From assembly GCA_019118645.1 (NCBI GenBank), contig DWYN01000112.1, forward strand, positions 1 to 64,000: a stretch of DNA of 64,000 nucleotides. Direction: 5' to 3'. Shown here in pieces: positions 62,097-64,000 of the stretch; position 1 is the stretch's first letter; every line of letters begins with the position of its first letter. The notes beneath the pieces are model-generated. The model was given only the letters and a program-made list of their open reading frames with translations, ran no database searches and was not told where the DNA came from. The translations under genes and the position numbers were made by a program. Origin of the DNA: Candidatus Blautia excrementipullorum. Its GTDB lineage: Bacteria; Bacillota; Clostridia; Lachnospirales; Lachnospiraceae.

Positions 62097-63227
62097 CTAC
62101 TTCAGTTTCTCAGCAAAATCCGCCATTGCCTCTGAAATCTTAATCTGCTGCGGACAGACAGCCTCGCAGCTTCTGCAGCCGATGCATGCATCCGGATGTT
62201 TGTCCTGCGGAATTGCCGCAAGAGCCATTGGAGCGATAAAGCCGCCTTCTGTCAGCACATGTTCATTGTAAAGCTCCAGAAGTCTTGGAATATCCAGTCC
62301 CTGGGGACAGTGGTCCACACAGTAGTGGCAGGCTGTGCACGGCACAGAAGTCTTTTTCACCATCTCATCGACAATCCCCATAAGCGTTTCCATCTCGTTT
62401 TCCTTGAGAGGTTTATCTTCTCCGAATGTACGGATATTTTCTTTCATCTGATCCATATTGGACATACCGGAGAGCACTACCTTCACCTCCGGCACAGACT
62501 GCAGGAAACGGAAAGCCCAGGCTGCAATACTCTCATCCGGGCGGAGAGCTTTCAGTTTCGCCTCCTGTTCCTCAGCAAGAGAGGCAAGTTTGCCTCCGCG
62601 TACAGGCTCCATAACCCATACCGGAATGTTGTTTTTCTTCATGAGCTCCACTTTTTCTTTTCCGTTCTGGAAAACCCAGTCCAGATAATTCAGCTGCAGC
62701 TGGCAGAACTCCATATGTTCCCCGTAGGCGTCCAGGAAGCGTTTCAGAACATCCAGACCGCCGTGAGCGGAAAATCCCAGATGACGGATCCGTCCGTTCT
62801 CCTTCTGCTTCATCAGATAATCAAAAATCCCATACTTCGGATCCAGATAAGCGTCAATATTCATTTCACAGACATTATGGAAAAGGTAAAAATCAAAATA
62901 TTCCACCTGGCATTTTTCCAGCTGTTTTTCAAAAATTTCCTCTACCTTGTCCATATTGGAAAGATCATAGCCCGGAAATTTGGAGGCAAGATAAAAACTG
63001 TCCCTGGGGTATTTCTTCAGCGCTTTCCCCATTACGATTTCCGAATTTCCTCCGTGATATCCCCAGGCAGTGTCGTAATAATTCACGCCCTGCTTCATTG
63101 CACAGGCAACCATTTCCTCTGCTTTTTTCTCATCAATTCTGGAATCGTCTCCGTCCACTACCGGCAGACGCATAGCGCCCATACCCAGAGCGGAAAGCTT
63201 TATGTCCTGAAAATCTCTGTAAATCAT
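62097..63227 (-). CDS. Aldo/keto reductase with C-terminal 4Fe-4S clusters (second type)
   Basis: A 376-residue protein with an AKR barrel (MIYRDFQDIKLSALGMGAM, YYDTAWGYHGGNSE, DFYLFHNVCEM) and a C-terminal iron-sulphur domain: CTACHYCVDHCPQGLDIP and CIGCRSCEAVCPQQIKI. It is a different subgroup from the reductase at 60535 and not a recent duplicate. GGAGGGAA precedes the ATG. The catalytic tyrosine and lysine of AKRs are in DTAWGY and LASKFPG. Substrate unknown. Confidence 0.93.
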   Translation of the reverse strand: MIYRDFQDIKLSALGMGAMRLPVVDGDDSRIDEKKAEEMVACAMKQGVNYYDTAWGYHGGNSEIVMGKALKKYPRDSFYLASKFPGYDLSNMDKVEEIFEKQLEKCQVEYFDFYLFHNVCEMNIDAYLDPKYGIFDYLMKQKENGRIRHLGFSAHGGLDVLKRFLDAYGEHMEFCQLQLNYLDWVFQNGKEKVELMKKNNIPVWVMEPVRGGKLASLAEEQEAKLKALRPDESIAAWAFRFLQSVPEVKVVLSGMSNMDQMKENIRTFGEDKPLKENEMETLMGIVDEMVKKTSVPCTACHYCVDHCPQGLDIPRLLELYNEHVLTEGGFIAPMALAAIPQDKHPDACIGCRSCEAVCPQQIKISEAMADFAEKLK

Positions 63228-63378
63228 TTATTTTCCCTCCGTCTTTACATATTTACCGCAGCGGCGTCCTTTTGCCGCGCACCGGATATAAATATTATAT
63301 AACCTGAAGTTAGGTTTAGGTCAAGTGTTTCTTTGCAGATCCTTTTGCTCCTGCACAAATACCACATTTCTGTGATGA

Positions 63379-64000
63379 TCATGGAACCCCTTCCCCGTCA
63401 AATTCCGGTATAAAGCTTTCCCCAGCAGTCTCGCCCTCTTGGATAAATCCCTGCTCCAATCCGAGAGACAGGGCATAATCTGTCAGACGGTCATACTCTC
63501 TTCTGGTTACCCGGCGGGAAAGAAGCGGATCACCGTCCATAGCCGGCATCGGCGTATACTGATTCATAAGACTTATGTAGATCTGATTGCCGTAGGTTTT
63601 GAAGAGATATTCCACTACCCTCTTTGCTTCCTCTACATGGCCGGGAAGAAGCAGGTGGCGTACGATCACTCCTCCTGTCATAATGCCTCCGCCGTCGAAC
63701 CGGGGGCCCCCTGCCTGCCGTACCATCTCCTCAAGAGCAGCCTTTACCTGTTCGCCGTAATCACCGGCATGAGAATATTTTTTAGCAAGATCCGGACTCA
63801 GATACTTAAAATCCGGCAGATACACATCCACCAGTCCGGAAAGCATCTGCAGCGTTTCCGGCTTTTCATAGCCGCTGCTGTTGTAAACCACAGGAATTCC
63901 AAGCCCCTTCTTTTTTGCCAGTCTCAGAGCCCCGGCTATCTGTGGAGCGTAATGGCCGGCTGTGACCAGATTGATATTATTGGCCTGCCGGTTCTGCAGC
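63379..64000 (-). CDS. Radical SAM protein, PflA-like family (5' end outside window)
   Basis: The C-terminal 207 codons of a protein running off the window. The visible part starts LQNRQANNINLVTAGHYAP, then GIPVVYNSSGYEK, LVDVYLPDFKYLSPDLA, VIVRHLLLPGHVEEAKRV and SLMNQYTPMPAMDG. These are typical of a family of putative pyruvate-formate-lyase-activating-like radical SAM proteins. The cluster motif and start are beyond position 64000. The C-terminus ends in an acidic tail. It differs from amrS at 20435. Confidence 0.88.
   Translation of the reverse strand, partial: LQNRQANNINLVTAGHYAPQIAGALRLAKKKGLGIPVVYNSSGYEKPETLQMLSGLVDVYLPDFKYLSPDLAKKYSHAGDYGEQVKAALEEMVRQAGGPRFDGGGIMTGGVIVRHLLLPGHVEEAKRVVEYLFKTYGNQIYISLMNQYTPMPAMDGDPLLSRRVTRREYDRLTDYALSLGLEQGFIQEGETAGESFIPEFDGEGVP

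Noticed and set aside
1-64000. CRISPR arrays, tRNA or rRNA genes
   Set aside because: No regularly spaced repeats, cloverleaf ends or rRNA-like stretches were seen on either strand.

Overview
The window looks like chromosomal DNA of a Gram-positive, strictly anaerobic Clostridia, most likely a gut Lachnospiraceae. The reasons are moderate GC, strong AGGAGG ribosome sites, AmmeMemoRadiSam and CmpB-type membrane proteins, a YesM/YesN-controlled sugar importer, ferredoxin-type aldo/keto reductases, and many TTG starts. No rRNA, tRNA or CRISPR array was seen. Almost all genes lie on the minus strand.

Layout. 1-1.8 kb: an IS110-family element with a structured upstream leader that is a plausible bridge RNA. 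1.8-5.6 kb: metallophosphoesterase, SRAP peptidase and a two-gene ABC transporter. 5.7-10.2 kb: a heterodimeric ABC exporter behind an autoregulated TetR gene with a 32-bp palindromic operator on its promoter. 10.3-13 kb: a membrane-anchored GIY-YIG protein, DinB and an HD hydrolase. 13.1-19.1 kb: a five-gene operon (response regulator, kinase, ABC ATPase, permease fused to an M1-like peptidase, second permease) preceded by 11-bp tandem repeats in the -35 region. 19.3-20.4 kb: a free-standing 80-residue unknown protein, then remnants of a MerR regulator and a DUF4143 ATPase. 20.4-27.1 kb: AmrS, Memo-AMMECR1 fusion, MBL hydrolase, RecQ, VOC protein and EcsC, probably one transcript.

27.2-40.2 kb is a carbohydrate catabolic island. 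It holds a binding protein, two permeases, a large cytoplasmic GH106-like hydrolase, an aminotransferase, a DHDPS/NAL-type aldolase, a 2-hydroxyacid dehydrogenase and a YesM/YesN pair. The pair has its own promoter and a terminator-like hairpin in its leader. The enzyme set fits no textbook sugar pathway I can name.

40.5-48.5 and 53.7-56.6 kb contain two related blocks in the same order and orientation (CmpB membrane protein, FtsH, TetR). Copy 1 has intact FtsH but an internally deleted CmpB. Copy 2 has intact CmpB but only the tail of FtsH. Copy 1 also carries a tight operon of a coiled-coil protein, FtsH, patatin, GT8 glycosyltransferase and a radical SAM protein. Between the copies are a GGDEF/EAL protein and a MATE transporter. 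56.7-60.5 kb: a triple-PepSY secreted protein and a Zn/Cd efflux module (P1B ATPase, HMA chaperone, divergent ArsR) with clear promoters and operator. 60.5-64 kb: two ferredoxin-type aldo/keto reductases and a radical SAM gene cut by the window end.
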